Assembly (NCBI GenBank): GCA_028287135.1
Contig: JAQBQE010000022.1
Location: 1-64,000 of the forward strand
Direction: 5' to 3'
Origin: Myxococcales bacterium
GTDB taxonomy: Bacteria; Myxococcota_A; Polyangia; Haliangiales; Haliangiaceae
Length of the DNA stretch: 64,000 nt
Shown in pieces: positions 17,331 through 30,891 of this stretch. The position numbers and the translations under genes are program-made. Each line of letters starts with the position of its first letter. Positions within the stretch are counted from its first letter, which is position 1. The notes under the pieces were generated by a model. It was given only the letters and a program-made list of their open reading frames with translations. It was not told where the DNA came from and did not search any database.

Positions 17331-18733
17331 TCAGTGGATGAGATAGAGGAGCGGGAACAGGAAGATCCAGATCAAGTCGACGATGTGCCAGTACAGCGCA
17401 GCGAAGTCGACGGGTCCGAAGTAATCCGGCGTGAAGTGGCCCTTGGTCGCGCGGATCAGGAGCCAGATGAACACGAACACTCCGAACAGGACGTGGATGC
17501 CGTGCAGGCCCGTCATGGCGAAGTAGATCGTGAAGAACATGTTCGTGTTCGGCGGCGGCGGGCCGGCGTACAGCGCTTCCTTCTGGTCGTGATGCGACAG
17601 CGGACGCTCCGTCGTCGTCGTCTTCTGACCGAGCTGGAGCGGCTGCACGCGATCGGCGAGCGGATCGGCCGGCGCCACCACCGGCGGCGGCGCCTTGCAG
17701 CTCGCGACGATGCGGACGTTGCCCTTGCGGACCTGGTGATCCTCGAAGTCGACGAGGATGCCTGACGCGCGCGAGCTCGAGCACTCGGAGACGACCGCGG
17801 TGCCCTGTGCCTTGAGCGTGCCGTCCTTGCTCGTGCGCTGCTCCTTGCACGCGGTGTCGGTGGCAAACGGTCCCTCGGTGCCCGCCGGAGCAGTGCACTT
17901 CTCGCCGGTGCAGGACCACGTGAAGAACCAGCCGCCCTTGCAGACGTGCGGGTTGTAGTTCGTCTTCCAGCACGCAGCGCCGGTCGGCTTGGCCTTGCCG
18001 TCGAGCCCACCGTTGGGTCCGAACACCGCGTCGAAGCAGCGCTCGGTGATCGGCTTGCGGCTCTTCTCGACGAACTCCGACTTGCCGGCCTTGATGGTCT
18101 CGGTGCCTTCGACCGCGAACACTTCACAGTCGGCCTGGACGTTGCGGGCGCGTGGATCGACATCGATCGCGACGTCCGCGAAGCAACCCGACGACGCGAC
18201 GCCGGTGGTGACGTCCCACTGGACGGTCGACTTGGTGCCCGGGCACTGGTTGTTCTTCGTGATCAGCGGCGTTCCGCCGGAGCTGACGCACGGGTCGAAG
18301 TAGCGACCGAACAGGATGTGCTCGTGAACCTTGTGCGTGTACTCGAAGTACTTCACGACGAGGAACCCGCCTGCGCAGGCGATCGTCACGGCGAGGCAGC
18401 CGATCAGCAGCGACTTCTGCCGGAGCTGCGCGGCGCGGACGGCCCACGCCGCCGTCAGGCTCGAGAAGATCAGGATGCCCGTGTTGATCGCGCCCATCTT
18501 CACATCGAGATACTTGTGCGCGTACGCATAGATCTCGGGGTGATGGTGCCGGTAGAGGACGTACGCGACGAACAGCGCGGAGAAGAACAGGACCTCCTGC
18601 GCGAGGAACAGCCAGATCCCGAGCTTGCCGGAATCGAACTGGTGCTGTGCATCGTCGTAGTGATGCTGGATGAACACCGAGGCATGGCCGTGGCCATGGC
18701 CGTGGTCATCGTGGGCTGCGTGCGGCTGCTCGC

Positions 18734-18737
<4 letters not shown>
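17331..18737 (-). CDS. ctaE: Cytochrome c oxidase subunit III with large Cys-rich periplasmic insertion
   Basis: Subunit III of haem-copper oxidases of this type normally has about 200 residues and five helices; this one has 468. Helices 1-3 (about residues 39-63, 82-103, 108-133) and helices 4-5 (about 398-428 and 440-467, [19 protein letters not shown] and [14 protein letters not shown]) are typical. Between helices 3 and 4 lies an insertion of about 245 residues (about 146-390). It has twelve cysteines, at 150, 165, 185, 204, 234, 256, 266, 276, 281, 297, 319 and 347. By the known topology of subunit III this loop faces the periplasm, where the even number of cysteines could form disulfides. 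The N-terminus is His-rich ([10 protein letters not shown]). The start overlaps the ctaD stop by ATGA. Confidence 0.9.
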
Positions 18738-20572
<1,835 letters not shown>

Positions 20573-20579
20573 GGGGTTC

Positions 20580-21980
20580 CTACTTGAGCGACTTGATGAA
20601 GGCGATCAGGCCTTCGATCTCTTTTTCTTTGAGCTGGCCCTCGAACGAAGGCATCGACGGCGGAAAGCCGGGACGCGACTTCGCCTGCGGGTAGAGCAAG
20701 GACTCACGGATGTAGTTCTCGTCGACGGTGATCTTCGAGCCGTCCGCGAGCGTCACCGGGGAGCCGAACGATCCCTTGAACGTCGGACCGACGCGCGGCG
20801 AGCCATCGGTCGTGTGACACGCGACGCAACCCTTCTTGTCGTAGAGCATCGCGCCGAGCTTGTCGGGCGGGAGCCCGACGCCCGAGGCCGCCTTGTCCGC
20901 GAGGTAGCGCTCGTAGTCACCCGGCTCGTGCACGACGATGACCGCACGACGACCGTCGGCTTGCCGACCCATCTGCGAGTGGTTGGTGCCGCAGTACTCC
21001 GCGCACGCGAGGCGGTAGGTGCCCGGCTTGGTCGCGTTGAACCACACGTACGTGTAGCGGCGCGGGATGATGTCCTGCTTGGTGCGGAGCACCGGCACGT
21101 AGAACGCGTGCAGCACGTCGCGCGAGGTCATCACCAGGCGCACCGGCGTGTTCACCGGCACATGCAGATCGGCATCCTCGACGCCGTTCGAGTGCTTGAA
21201 GTTCCACGCCCACCGCCACGCCTGGACGTTGATCTCGACGGCCTTCTGCGGCGGGGTGACGATGTTGATGTACGAGCGCCAGCCGTAATAGAACAGGAAC
21301 ACCGTGATGATCGTCGGGATGACGGTCCACGTGATCTCCATGGCGTCGTTGTGCGAGGCCGACGGCTCGGCCTTGTGGCCCGGGCGATGGCGATACTTGA
21401 TCGTCAGGTAGATCACGGCGGCGGCGATGCCGACGAAGAAGAACGTGCTGAGCGCGAGGACCGAGATGAACATCAGGTCCGAGCTATCGGTGACCGTGTT
21501 CACCGACTTCGGCATCCAGAAGTTGCCGTCGTCGTCGCCGATCGGGCGATTGACCAGCTTCTCGTACCAGGGGAGCTCTGGCGCACCCGCGGCCGGTGCC
21601 GGAGCACCTGCAGGTGCCGGAGCTGCTGCAGAACCCGCGGCGCCTGCGGCCTGCGCTTTCTCACCAGCGGTTCCCGAGCCGGCCGAGCCATCACCCGCAA
21701 CGCCCGAGCCGGGACCGGTTGCATTCTGCATCCCGGCGGCGGTTCCCTCGTTGGGCTGGGTGACCGGCGGCGGCACGACGCCACCACCACCCGGATTCGG
21801 GGCCGGTTGCGGCGCCGTCTGCGCGGGCGCCTCGCCTTGGCCCGTCGGATGGCCGGGCTGCGCCACCGCCGCCGGCGTACCGAACAGACCGACGACGAGC
21901 GCGGCCGACAGGGACGCGGTGACGAGGATTGCCGCGATCGGCCGAAGTGGGGATCGGACCTTCTTATGCTTGGACTTCAT
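20580..21980 (-). CDS. ctaC: Cytochrome c oxidase subunit II fused to a cytochrome c domain (caa3)
   Basis: The 466-residue product begins with a signal peptide ([20 protein letters not shown]). It continues with an unusual linker of about 100 residues that is almost only Gly, Ala, Pro, Gln and Ser. Two helices follow, then a cupredoxin domain with the CuA site ([13 protein letters not shown]), then a C-terminal cytochrome c domain with haem motif CVACH. The fusion defines the caa3 subtype: electrons enter at the haem c, pass CuA and reach subunit I. ATG 21980 is chosen from the signal peptide, with GGGGAGA upstream; it overlaps the SCO stop by ATGA. The open frame extends further upstream but is not coding there. 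Confidence 0.95.
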   Translation of the reverse strand: MKSKHKKVRSPLRPIAAILVTASLSAALVVGLFGTPAAVAQPGHPTGQGEAPAQTAPQPAPNPGGGGVVPPPVTQPNEGTAAGMQNATGPGSGVAGDGSAGSGTAGEKAQAAGAAGSAAAPAPAGAPAPAAGAPELPWYEKLVNRPIGDDDGNFWMPKSVNTVTDSSDLMFISVLALSTFFFVGIAAAVIYLTIKYRHRPGHKAEPSASHNDAMEITWTVIPTIITVFLFYYGWRSYINIVTPPQKAVEINVQAWRWAWNFKHSNGVEDADLHVPVNTPVRLVMTSRDVLHAFYVPVLRTKQDIIPRRYTYVWFNATKPGTYRLACAEYCGTNHSQMGRQADGRRAVIVVHEPGDYERYLADKAASGVGLPPDKLGAMLYDKKGCVACHTTDGSPRVGPTFKGSFGSPVTLADGSKITVDENYIRESLLYPQAKSRPGFPPSMPSFEGQLKEKEIEGLIAFIKSLK

Positions 21981-22966
21981 GACTCTCCCCAGGGTTCCCG
22001 CGGAAGCGCCGGGTCGTTGCGAAGCGAACCGATGCGCCGGGGACGACGCATCACCTTGAACACGCCGAAGCCGGACACCAGCAGGACGAGAAACCCGACG
22101 GCACCGAGCCGCAGGGTGAGGACACCGGCGCGAGCATGACTCGTCGCCTCCGGATCGAAGTGGTAGCAGCGGTTCATGAACCCGACCGCGGTCGCCGACT
22201 CGGAGAGCCCGGCCTTGACGATCGACTCGCGCATCACCGCAGGCGGAAACTCGATGCCGTAGACGTAGCGGGTCACGACACCGGTCGTGCTGAGAAAGAT
22301 CAGCGCCGCGGGGTGCGCCCACTCGGCGCGCTCCGTGACGTAGACGTACTTGAAGCCGACCGTCTCGGCGACCTTGCGGATCGCCGTGTCATCGCCCGGC
22401 GTCGCGGCGGCGACGAACGTCCAGCCCGCACGCGCGGCGGCCTGCTGGGCCTCCGGCAGCTTGCCGATGTAGCGGTCGCGCATCTTCGCGAGCTTGTCGA
22501 GCGACTCCTTCGGCTCGAGATCGATCGTGACGATCCGGAACTGCGTGCCGATCTTGAACGCGACCTGCTTGGCGGCCGGGCTGTCGTCGAGGACGACCGG
22601 CGTCGCGAGCGCGGGGAGCGCCGCGGACAGACCGTTGAGCTGCAGGCTGCACAGCATCGGACAGTCGGAGTAGTTGAACGTCAGGATCGTCGGCAGGTCG
22701 CCGCGCAGCAGCTCGCCGAGCGTGGTCTGCGCGCCATCCTGCGTGCGGAACGTCGCATCGAGCGGGACCCGTGCGCCGATATGCTCGTCGACGGTGACCC
22801 CGTTCGCCTTGTACATCGCGTGCGTCGGCGGCGTGAAGTCCGGACTATCCACCGAGCCGGCCACGGCCGGCGCCTCGATCACAGGATCGGCAAACGCCGT
22901 CCCCGAACCGAGGACGGTCGCGATCGCGGCAGCCGCGATCGAGTAGATGTGATGGCTACGGGCCAT
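21977..22966 (-). CDS. sco: SCO1/SenC-family copper chaperone for the CuA site
   Basis: The 329-residue product has an N-terminal signal/anchor (IYSIAAAAIATVLGSGTAFA). A thioredoxin-like domain follows with the copper motif CPMLC in NYSDCPMLCSLQ and the distant His in ERAEWAHPAAL. A C-terminal helix (about 283-305, LTLRLGAVGFLVLLVSGFGVF) re-enters the membrane. SCO proteins deliver copper to the CuA centre of subunit II, and ctaC is the next gene, overlapping by four bases. ATG 22966 was chosen because it precedes the signal peptide and has AAAGG upstream; the longer open frame is Arg-rich non-coding sequence. Its start lies inside the end of the preceding gene (11-base overlap). Confidence 0.92.
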   Translation of the reverse strand: MARSHHIYSIAAAAIATVLGSGTAFADPVIEAPAVAGSVDSPDFTPPTHAMYKANGVTVDEHIGARVPLDATFRTQDGAQTTLGELLRGDLPTILTFNYSDCPMLCSLQLNGLSAALPALATPVVLDDSPAAKQVAFKIGTQFRIVTIDLEPKESLDKLAKMRDRYIGKLPEAQQAAARAGWTFVAAATPGDDTAIRKVAETVGFKYVYVTERAEWAHPAALIFLSTTGVVTRYVYGIEFPPAVMRESIVKAGLSESATAVGFMNRCYHFDPEATSHARAGVLTLRLGAVGFLVLLVSGFGVFKVMRRPRRIGSLRNDPALPREPWGES

Positions 22967-23579
22967 TGCCTTTCGCCGCCGAGCCCGCGCTCGCACCACC
23001 CGCACCGGTGTTCGAAGGCGGCAGATTGCCGACCGGGGTCGGAGGTCCGCCCTGGGTGCCCGCCGAGGTCGGCTGCGATCCGCCACCACCCAGCGCGCCC
23101 GTCGGCGTCTGCGGCGCGCTCGCGCCACCGTCGGGAGCGGCCGAGCCGGCGCCCGCGCCATCGGCGGAGCCAGCACCCTGCCCTGCAGGCGCAGCGGCCG
23201 GCGTCGGGCGACCGAAGATCGGCTGCACGGTCGCCTTGTCGGAGCGGACGCCCGGAACGAGCGCGGCCGGATCGACCTTGGCGGCCTCGACGACCTTCTT
23301 CATCGCGAGATCGATCGGCACCCGGTACGACGCCGACTTGCCGGGGGCAGCCGGGTTCGAGCCGTAGTCGCCGATGTTGTTGAGCTGCGACGTCTTGATC
23401 GAGCGGACGTTGACGTCGTTACCGCCGTAGTCCGCCATCGTCTGGATCTCCGAGGTGTCGTTCAAATAGAACGCCTGGAGAGCGACGATGCTGACGTAGA
23501 CGAGCACGGCACCGCAGATACCGACGACGACGACGCCGATCGTGTTGAGCTGATCTGGATTGCGCTTGGGGCCTGACAT
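22956..23579 (-). CDS. Single-pass membrane protein with Ala/Gly/Pro-rich tail in the ACIII-caa3 operon
   Basis: This 207-residue protein is not a standard ACIII or oxidase subunit that I can name. It has one helix near the N-terminus (TIGVVVVGICGAVLVYVSIVAL) and a region of about 80 residues with some conserved-looking segments (YRVPIDLAMKKVVEAA). A tail of about 90 residues follows, almost entirely Gly, Ala, Pro, Ser and Thr. The topology places the tail in the periplasm. The segment IDLAMKKVVE and the position between actF and sco suggest a small assembly or linker factor of the supercomplex; this is inference from position. It starts 21 bases after actF and overlaps sco by 11 bases, so it is read in the same transcript. 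Confidence 0.82.
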   Translation of the reverse strand: MSGPKRNPDQLNTIGVVVVGICGAVLVYVSIVALQAFYLNDTSEIQTMADYGGNDVNVRSIKTSQLNNIGDYGSNPAAPGKSASYRVPIDLAMKKVVEAAKVDPAALVPGVRSDKATVQPIFGRPTPAAAPAGQGAGSADGAGAGSAAPDGGASAPQTPTGALGGGGSQPTSAGTQGGPPTPVGNLPPSNTGAGGASAGSAAKGNGP

Positions 23580-23600
23580 TTGTCTTACCTGGCTTTCCGG

Positions 23601-24911
23601 CTACTGGACTTCGTGGGCCAGCGAGAGCGGCAGCGTCGGATCCTTGACCGGGATCAAGTTGCCGACGAGGTTCCGGCCGAGACCGATCAGGAACACACCG
23701 ATGAGACCGAGCCACACCGTGACATCGACGGGCGAGAACGCCACGTGGTGAAACGCCGTGTTGCCGGAGAGCGGGCCTGCGACGATCCGCGCACCATCAT
23801 GGAACGCGACCTGCCACTGATAGCTCGGCATGACGTTCCAGTAGAGGTCGAGCCAGTGGAACACCAGCTGCCACACCGCGAAGAACACGAGCGACGGCAT
23901 GATCCGCTTGGTCCACCGCGACAGCAGGAACACGAACGGGAATGCCCAGAACCCGACGATCATCGCAATGGAGACCCACTGCCACTCGCCGAACATCCGG
24001 TATTTGTACCAGTGCGTCTCCTCCGGCATGTTGCCGTACCACTGCAGCATGAACTGCGAGAACGCCGTGTACGCCCAGAAGAAGGTGAACGCGAACATCC
24101 ACTTTCCGATGTCGTGGAAGTGCTCGGCGTTGACCGAGTGCGTGAGCCGACCGGTGCGCTGGATGCCGAGCAGGATCAGCGCGAGCGCAGCGAACGCACC
24201 GACGCAGGCGCTGCCCCAGAAGTTGACGCCGTAGATCGTGGAGTACCACTTGGGCGCCATCGACATCAGGATGTCGAACGCGGCCATGCAGGTGACGATG
24301 GAGTAGAGGATCATCGCCGGCGCCGACGCGATGCGCAGCGTCTCGGAGATCTTGGGATCGCCGCTCTCGTCCTGCTGCCGTGACTTCTTCTGGAAGTACC
24401 AGGCGAGGAAGCTGAACGCGGCGCCATAGATCACGTAGCGAACGAAGAAGAAGTTCGGCGACAGCCAGCCGAGCTTGTGCAGCAGGTGGTGGTTGAGCTC
24501 GTGGTTGTGCGCGTCCGGGTGCGCCCAGTAGTAGAGGTCCTTGTAGCCGAACACGAGGGGCAGCACGAACCCGAGGCCCGCGATGAAGATGACCGGGAAC
24601 GCGCCCGCCATCGCCTCGCAGACGCGGCGGACCGCGGTGACCCAGCGGCCACGCACCAGGTGGTGGAGCATGACGATCCACAGCATCCCGACCGAGATGC
24701 TGAAGATGTAGCTCCAGCCGATGACGTAGGCATGGAAGAACCGGGCCCACTTGCTCTCGTGGCCGCCGCTCGGGCTGCCCATGAGGGTCAAGATGATCGA
24801 GAGGCCGAGGAAGATGACAGCGATGCCGACGCCGATCTTGGACAGGCTCGAGCCGAGCTTGCCAGCCTTGATCTTCTCGTCGGGATGCAGGGTCTTTTGG
24901 AGTGCGCTCAT
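23601..24911 (-). CDS. actF: Alternative Complex III membrane subunit ActF
   Basis: The 436-residue product has about ten helices in the NrfD-like fold. The quinol:cytochrome c oxidoreductase signature stretches include GWSYIFSISVGMLWIVMLHHL, and AHPDAHNHELNHHLLHKLGWLSPNFFFVRY in the second loop. Together with ActC it forms the membrane quinol-oxidising part of Alternative Complex III, which replaces the bc1 complex. The gene order actA-B-C-DE-F before cta genes is the usual one. It follows actDE by 15 bases and has its own GGAGGA site upstream of ATG 24911. Confidence 0.92.
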   Translation of the reverse strand: MSALQKTLHPDEKIKAGKLGSSLSKIGVGIAVIFLGLSIILTLMGSPSGGHESKWARFFHAYVIGWSYIFSISVGMLWIVMLHHLVRGRWVTAVRRVCEAMAGAFPVIFIAGLGFVLPLVFGYKDLYYWAHPDAHNHELNHHLLHKLGWLSPNFFFVRYVIYGAAFSFLAWYFQKKSRQQDESGDPKISETLRIASAPAMILYSIVTCMAAFDILMSMAPKWYSTIYGVNFWGSACVGAFAALALILLGIQRTGRLTHSVNAEHFHDIGKWMFAFTFFWAYTAFSQFMLQWYGNMPEETHWYKYRMFGEWQWVSIAMIVGFWAFPFVFLLSRWTKRIMPSLVFFAVWQLVFHWLDLYWNVMPSYQWQVAFHDGARIVAGPLSGNTAFHHVAFSPVDVTVWLGLIGVFLIGLGRNLVGNLIPVKDPTLPLSLAHEVQ

Positions 24912-24926
24912 GATGATGTCCTCCGC

Positions 24927-26195
24927 TTAGCGGATCGAGCCCTGCTGATCGGGTGGGATGTCCTCGCGGGAAGCGTTCTGTGAACGCTGCAGCGCGCGGA
25001 CATAGAGCACGATCGCCCAGCGGTCGGCGTGCGGAATCTGGGCGGCGTAGCCCATCATCGTGTTGTAGCCATTCGAGATCGTGTTGTAGAGCTGGCCGTT
25101 CGGCATCAGCACCGTCGGACCGCCTGCCTCGACGAGGTTTCTCGCCTGCCACGCACCGCCGCTGGCGGCGACGCGCTGCGGGACCACGCCGTTGCCGCGG
25201 CCGTCGTAGCCGTGGCATGCGCTGCAGTAGATGTTGTAGCGGTTCTGGCCGCGCTTCATCGTCGCGTCGCTGATCTCGAGCTGCTTGGGGAAGCCGGTGA
25301 TCCAGCCGCCGCCGTCGCCGCCCGCGAGCCCGCGATAGAACTCGTCGTCGCCCTTGAGCTGGCCGCGAGCGACCGTGCCCGGGACGTCGCCGCGGTTGGC
25401 GCGACCATCGGCGAACAGGTCCATCGCCGTGTCGGACTTGAACTTCGGCTGGAAGTCCATGTCGGGGAACAGGTGGACGTGCGGCTGGTTCGAGTGCGAG
25501 TTGCGCGCCTTCGCCGCAATCGCAAACGGGATCAGCGTGAACGCGGTGCTCGCGACGATGAACGCCACGATCCACTTCGGCATCGTCTTCCGCGCCGGAT
25601 CACCCTCGAGGTAGACGTCCTCGACCGCGATCGCGCCGGCATCCTGCAGGAGCTTGCGGGTCGCGACCGCATCGAAGCGGCGATCGCGCGACTCGATGCC
25701 GAGCACGAACGCGTCATCGGTGACGCGCGCGAACCGGTCCGAGCGGAAGAACGGGTGCCACACCTGCGGCAGCTTGTTCAGGATCCACATGCCGAAGAAG
25801 GCAGCGAACACCGAGAACAAGATCGTCGCTTCGAAGGCGATCGGCACGTTCGCCGGGATCGACCACGACGGCTTACCGGAGATGTTCCACGGCCAGTTGT
25901 AGGCGTTCATCCACCACTGGAGGAACACGCCACCGACGAGGCCGGTGAACCCACCGCCGAAGACGATGAGCGGAAGGATGGTTCGCTTGATTCCCATCGC
26001 CTCGTCGATCCCGTGGACCGGAAACGGCGAGAAGCAATCGAACTCGGAGTAGCCAGCGTCGCGGACCTTGCGGGCCGCTTCGATGAGCTCACCGGGGGTG
26101 TCGTACTCGGCGAGGATCCCGTAGAGCTCGCCATCGCCGGTTGCGATCGGCGGCTCGTGGGGATCGAGCGTGGTGTCGGTTGTTGATGTCGCCAT
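24927..26195 (-). CDS. actDE: Fused ActD-ActE: DUF3341 membrane subunit plus monohaem cytochrome c
   Basis: One frame of 422 residues joins two ACIII subunits. Residues about 1-200 are ActD (DUF3341), starting GELYGILAEYDTPGELIEAA, with two helices (about 72-95 and 121-140). A third helix (about 207-228) then leads into ActE. ActE is a periplasmic cytochrome c domain with haem motif CSACH at 324-328 and a downstream Met-rich segment (NTMMGYAAQIP) for the distal ligand. In many ACIII operons these are two genes; fused forms are known in some lineages. Here no stop, start or ribosome site lies between the parts. ATG 26195 has AGAGGA upstream. ActE carries electrons from the ACIII core toward the oxidase. 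Confidence 0.92.
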   Translation of the reverse strand: MATSTTDTTLDPHEPPIATGDGELYGILAEYDTPGELIEAARKVRDAGYSEFDCFSPFPVHGIDEAMGIKRTILPLIVFGGGFTGLVGGVFLQWWMNAYNWPWNISGKPSWSIPANVPIAFEATILFSVFAAFFGMWILNKLPQVWHPFFRSDRFARVTDDAFVLGIESRDRRFDAVATRKLLQDAGAIAVEDVYLEGDPARKTMPKWIVAFIVASTAFTLIPFAIAAKARNSHSNQPHVHLFPDMDFQPKFKSDTAMDLFADGRANRGDVPGTVARGQLKGDDEFYRGLAGGDGGGWITGFPKQLEISDATMKRGQNRYNIYCSACHGYDGRGNGVVPQRVAASGGAWQARNLVEAGGPTVLMPNGQLYNTISNGYNTMMGYAAQIPHADRWAIVLYVRALQRSQNASREDIPPDQQGSIR

Positions 26196-26203
26196 GACGT
26201 CCT

Positions 26204-27618
<1,415 letters not shown>

Positions 27619-27619
<1 letters not shown>

Positions 27620-30600
27620 CAGTGTGCTCCCTCAGTTCCGGCTGCCGCGCCCTGCGGAGCAGGCATGTGCGGGTTCGGGTTCCGCATCCGCGCAAGGTAG
27701 CGATTGCGCGGCTTGGTGTAGGTCACGGGCAGCAGGTCGTAGCTGCGGTTGTCCTCGAACAGCTTGGCAACGCGGCTGGTCTTGTCGGCGAGATCGCCGA
27801 ACACGATCGCCTCGGTCGGGCACGCCTCCTGACACGCCGTCTGGATCTCCCCGTCGGGGATCGGACCGTCGACGGTGCCGGCGCGCTGACCGGCACGAAT
27901 CTGCGCCTTCGCGCGGATCTTGCCGTTCTGGATCCGCTGCACGCAGAACGTGCACTTCTCCATCACGCCGCGCATGCGCACGGTGACCTCCGGGTTGAAC
28001 AACAAGGTCCGGACCTTGTTGCGGGCTTCGCGCCACTCCTTGTTCCAGTCGAGGAAGTTGAAGCGGCGGACCTTGTACGGGCAGTTGTTGGCGCAGTACC
28101 GCGTGCCGATGCAGCGGTTGTAGGCCATGTCGTTCAGACCCTCGTCGGAGTGCGACGTCGCACCGACCGGGCAGACCTGCTCGCACGGCGCCTGCTCGCA
28201 GTGCTGGCACGCGAGCGGCTGGTGGACGACCTGCGGCTCGTCGGGCGTGCCGCTGAAGTACCGGTCGATCCGGATCCAGCTCATCTCGCGGTTGTTGAAG
28301 ATCTCCTGCTTGCCGACGACGGGGACGTTGTTCTCCGCCTGGCAGGCGACCACGCACGCGTTGCAGCCGGTGCAGGTCGTGAGGTCCGTGACCATGCCCC
28401 AGCGGTGGCCGAGGTAGTCCTTCTCCTTGAACAGCGACTGCCCACCGAGGTTCGGGCGATCGGTGTTGCCGGCGTTCTTGAGGTCGACGAAGTAGCCGGA
28501 GTCGCCCTCGGCGCGCCAGCCCTTGTTGTCCTCGATCGTCTTCTTCGTGACCTCGCGGATCAGCTCGGGGAGCCGCTCGGCGATGCCCTGCTGGGTGACC
28601 TCCGGCTTGAGACCGGTGCGGATGTCCCAGTGCTCCTGCACGCTCGCGAGCGGGAACGCCTTGCCGGTGCCGGTGACGGTCGCCTTGAGCGCGATGTCAA
28701 AGCCCGAGGTCAGGCGGACCTTGTTGGTGTCGAAGCCCACGGTGCGCGTGCCCTCGCCGCCGACGCGACCCGCGGCGGTGCGACCACCACCGAGGACGAG
28801 GCTGACCGAGTACCGAGCCTGGCCGGGGATCGTGTAGCAGGGGATCTCGAGCTCGCGGTCACCGACCTTGACCTTGATGAGCGTGTCGTTCTCGAGGTTC
28901 AACGCCTCGGCGGTCTCGGGACCGACGAGCGCGTAGTTGTCCCACGTGACCTTCGTCATGAAGTCCGGGGTCTCCTGCAGCCACGCGTTGTTCGCGTAGC
29001 GTCCGTCGTAGGAGAACGGGGACATCGAGAAGGTGACCTCGATGTCACCCTGGGGACGCTTGCTGCCGCCCTGCTGGCTCTGCGTCAGCGCAGGCGGCGC
29101 GAACGCCGTCACCTGCGCGGTGTTCGCGGGGAGCTGCGTGTTCGGGACGAACCCGTCGTGCACGCTCTGTCGCCACGGCGCCGTGACACCGAGCGCTGCA
29201 TGCGCTTCCTTGACGAGCTCCTCGCCGATCTTCGCCTCGCCGAGCAGCATCGACAGCATCTCGGGCGCCGACACGCTGCCGTAGAGCGGAGCCATCAGCG
29301 GCTGCGCGACGGTGATCGTGCCGTCCCAGGTCCGGGTGTCGCCCCAGGCCTCGAGGAAGTGCGAGCGCGGCACGTGCCACGACGTCTTGCGCGAGGTCTC
29401 GTTGACGTACTCGTGGAGGTGGACCGAGGTCGTGACCTTGGCGAGCGCGGCCGTGAAGTCGAGGTCGGCCGGTGCGTCGTACACCGGGTTGCCACCGAGG
29501 ATGATCAGCGTCTGGACGCGACCACCCTGGATGTCGGCGACGAGGTCCTTGATCGACTGCAGGTGCGGCTTGCGATCCGGATCCGGGTCGACGTGGTAGT
29601 CGAGCGTCGCGCCGACCGCGCCGATCGCCTGGTTGATCTTCGCGACGACCGCGTGCACCTCGGGCGGCTGACGCCGACCGGCGACGAGGACCGAGCGACC
29701 CGAACCAGCGCGCAGCTCATCGGACAGGTGCTTGATGAACTCGGCGACCTTCTTCTCCTTGAGGAACTCCGCTGCCGGAGCACCACCGCCGCCGAGCGCG
29801 GCATCGAGCGCCATCACGAACGGAAGCGCGAGCTCCGAGCGCAGACCGAGGCGGTGATCCGCCATCGCGCCGGTGTTCGTGAACGCGCTCTCGACCGACC
29901 ACAGCCGGTTCATCTTGCCGAGGCCGAGCGAGCCGTGGAGCTTGCGGCTCCGGGCGTAGTCGCGGCTGTACTTCATCGCCGCCGGATGCTCGATGAACAG
30001 ATCGCAATCGATCGTGACGATCGTCTCGGCGCGATCGAGGCGCGCGATCGGACGGACCGGCGTGTTGAACGCGCGGCGCGTTCCCTCACGCTCGTTGTCC
30101 CACGACAGCGACTCGTACTCGTGCCAGCCGACGCCGAGCGCGGTGAGCCGGCGCTTCAGGTGCTGCACGGTCGGCGACGACGTCGCCTCGCTGAGCACGC
30201 GCGTAGTCGCCGGGTTCTTGCGGAGCTCGGGGAGCGCCGCCCGGAACGTGTCCATCGACGCGCCCTTGCCACCCGACGTCGGGTTCTGCGAGCGGTCGGG
30301 GTCGTACATGTTGAGGACGGATGCCTGGGCAAACGTCGAGCTACCAGCGTGGCTCTTCGTGCCGGAGACGATGCCGCCGCTCGCGAACGGGTGCTCGGGG
30401 TTGCCGTCGAGCTTGATCGGACGACCCTCGAACGAGGTCGCGAGCAGGCCGTAGCCGACGCCGCCGAGCTCGAACGCGGTCGCGTAGTGCTGCGTGACGC
30501 CGGGGACCTGACCCTCGGGGCGGCGCGCGAGCGGAACGATCTCTTCCTTCTCGTAGCGGCAGGCGCCGACGCCGGCGAGCGCCATCGACGCGCCCATCAG

Positions 30601-30882
30601 CTGGAAGAAGTTACGGCGGTGCAGCGGATCGATCTGCCGATCCGGGGGCGTCGCGAACTCCTTGGACGTCGTGGTCGGGTCGGTCTGGATCGGAGCCTTG
30701 CCCTCGAGCTCGCGCAACGAGCGCCAGTAGCCGAAGGAAGGCAGCGTGCCGGCCGCAGCCACATCGTCATGATCGCTGTGATCGTGATCGTGGGCGTGGT
30801 CGTGCGGGTGATCATGGTCATGACCGTGGTCATGAGCGGAGTGATCGTGAGTCACGGGGAGCTCTGGTTCTTTGGCGGACAT
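27619..30882 (-). CDS. actB: Alternative Complex III ActB: molybdopterin-type domain plus iron-sulfur domain
   Basis: This 1087-residue periplasmic subunit has three parts. A long N-terminal extension contains a 27-residue stretch with 13 histidines (residues 12-38), then [10 protein letters not shown] and a twin-arginine motif (RR at 89-90) ahead of ALAGVGAC, as in the extended Tat signals of this family. The middle is the molybdopterin-oxidoreductase-like domain, which in ACIII has lost its cofactor. The C-terminal part (from about 830) is a NrfC-like ferredoxin domain with cysteine clusters [41 protein letters not shown] and CQEACP for four clusters. The fused B1-B2 form is normal for ActB. 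The His-rich leader is not. The gap to actA is 9 bases. Confidence 0.94.
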
Positions 30883-30891
30883 ACTCGGCTC

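Noticed and set aside
27636..27660. GC-rich short inverted repeats near the actB end considered as terminator
   Set aside because: No T tract follows and transcription must pass through to actC, whose start overlaps the actB stop.
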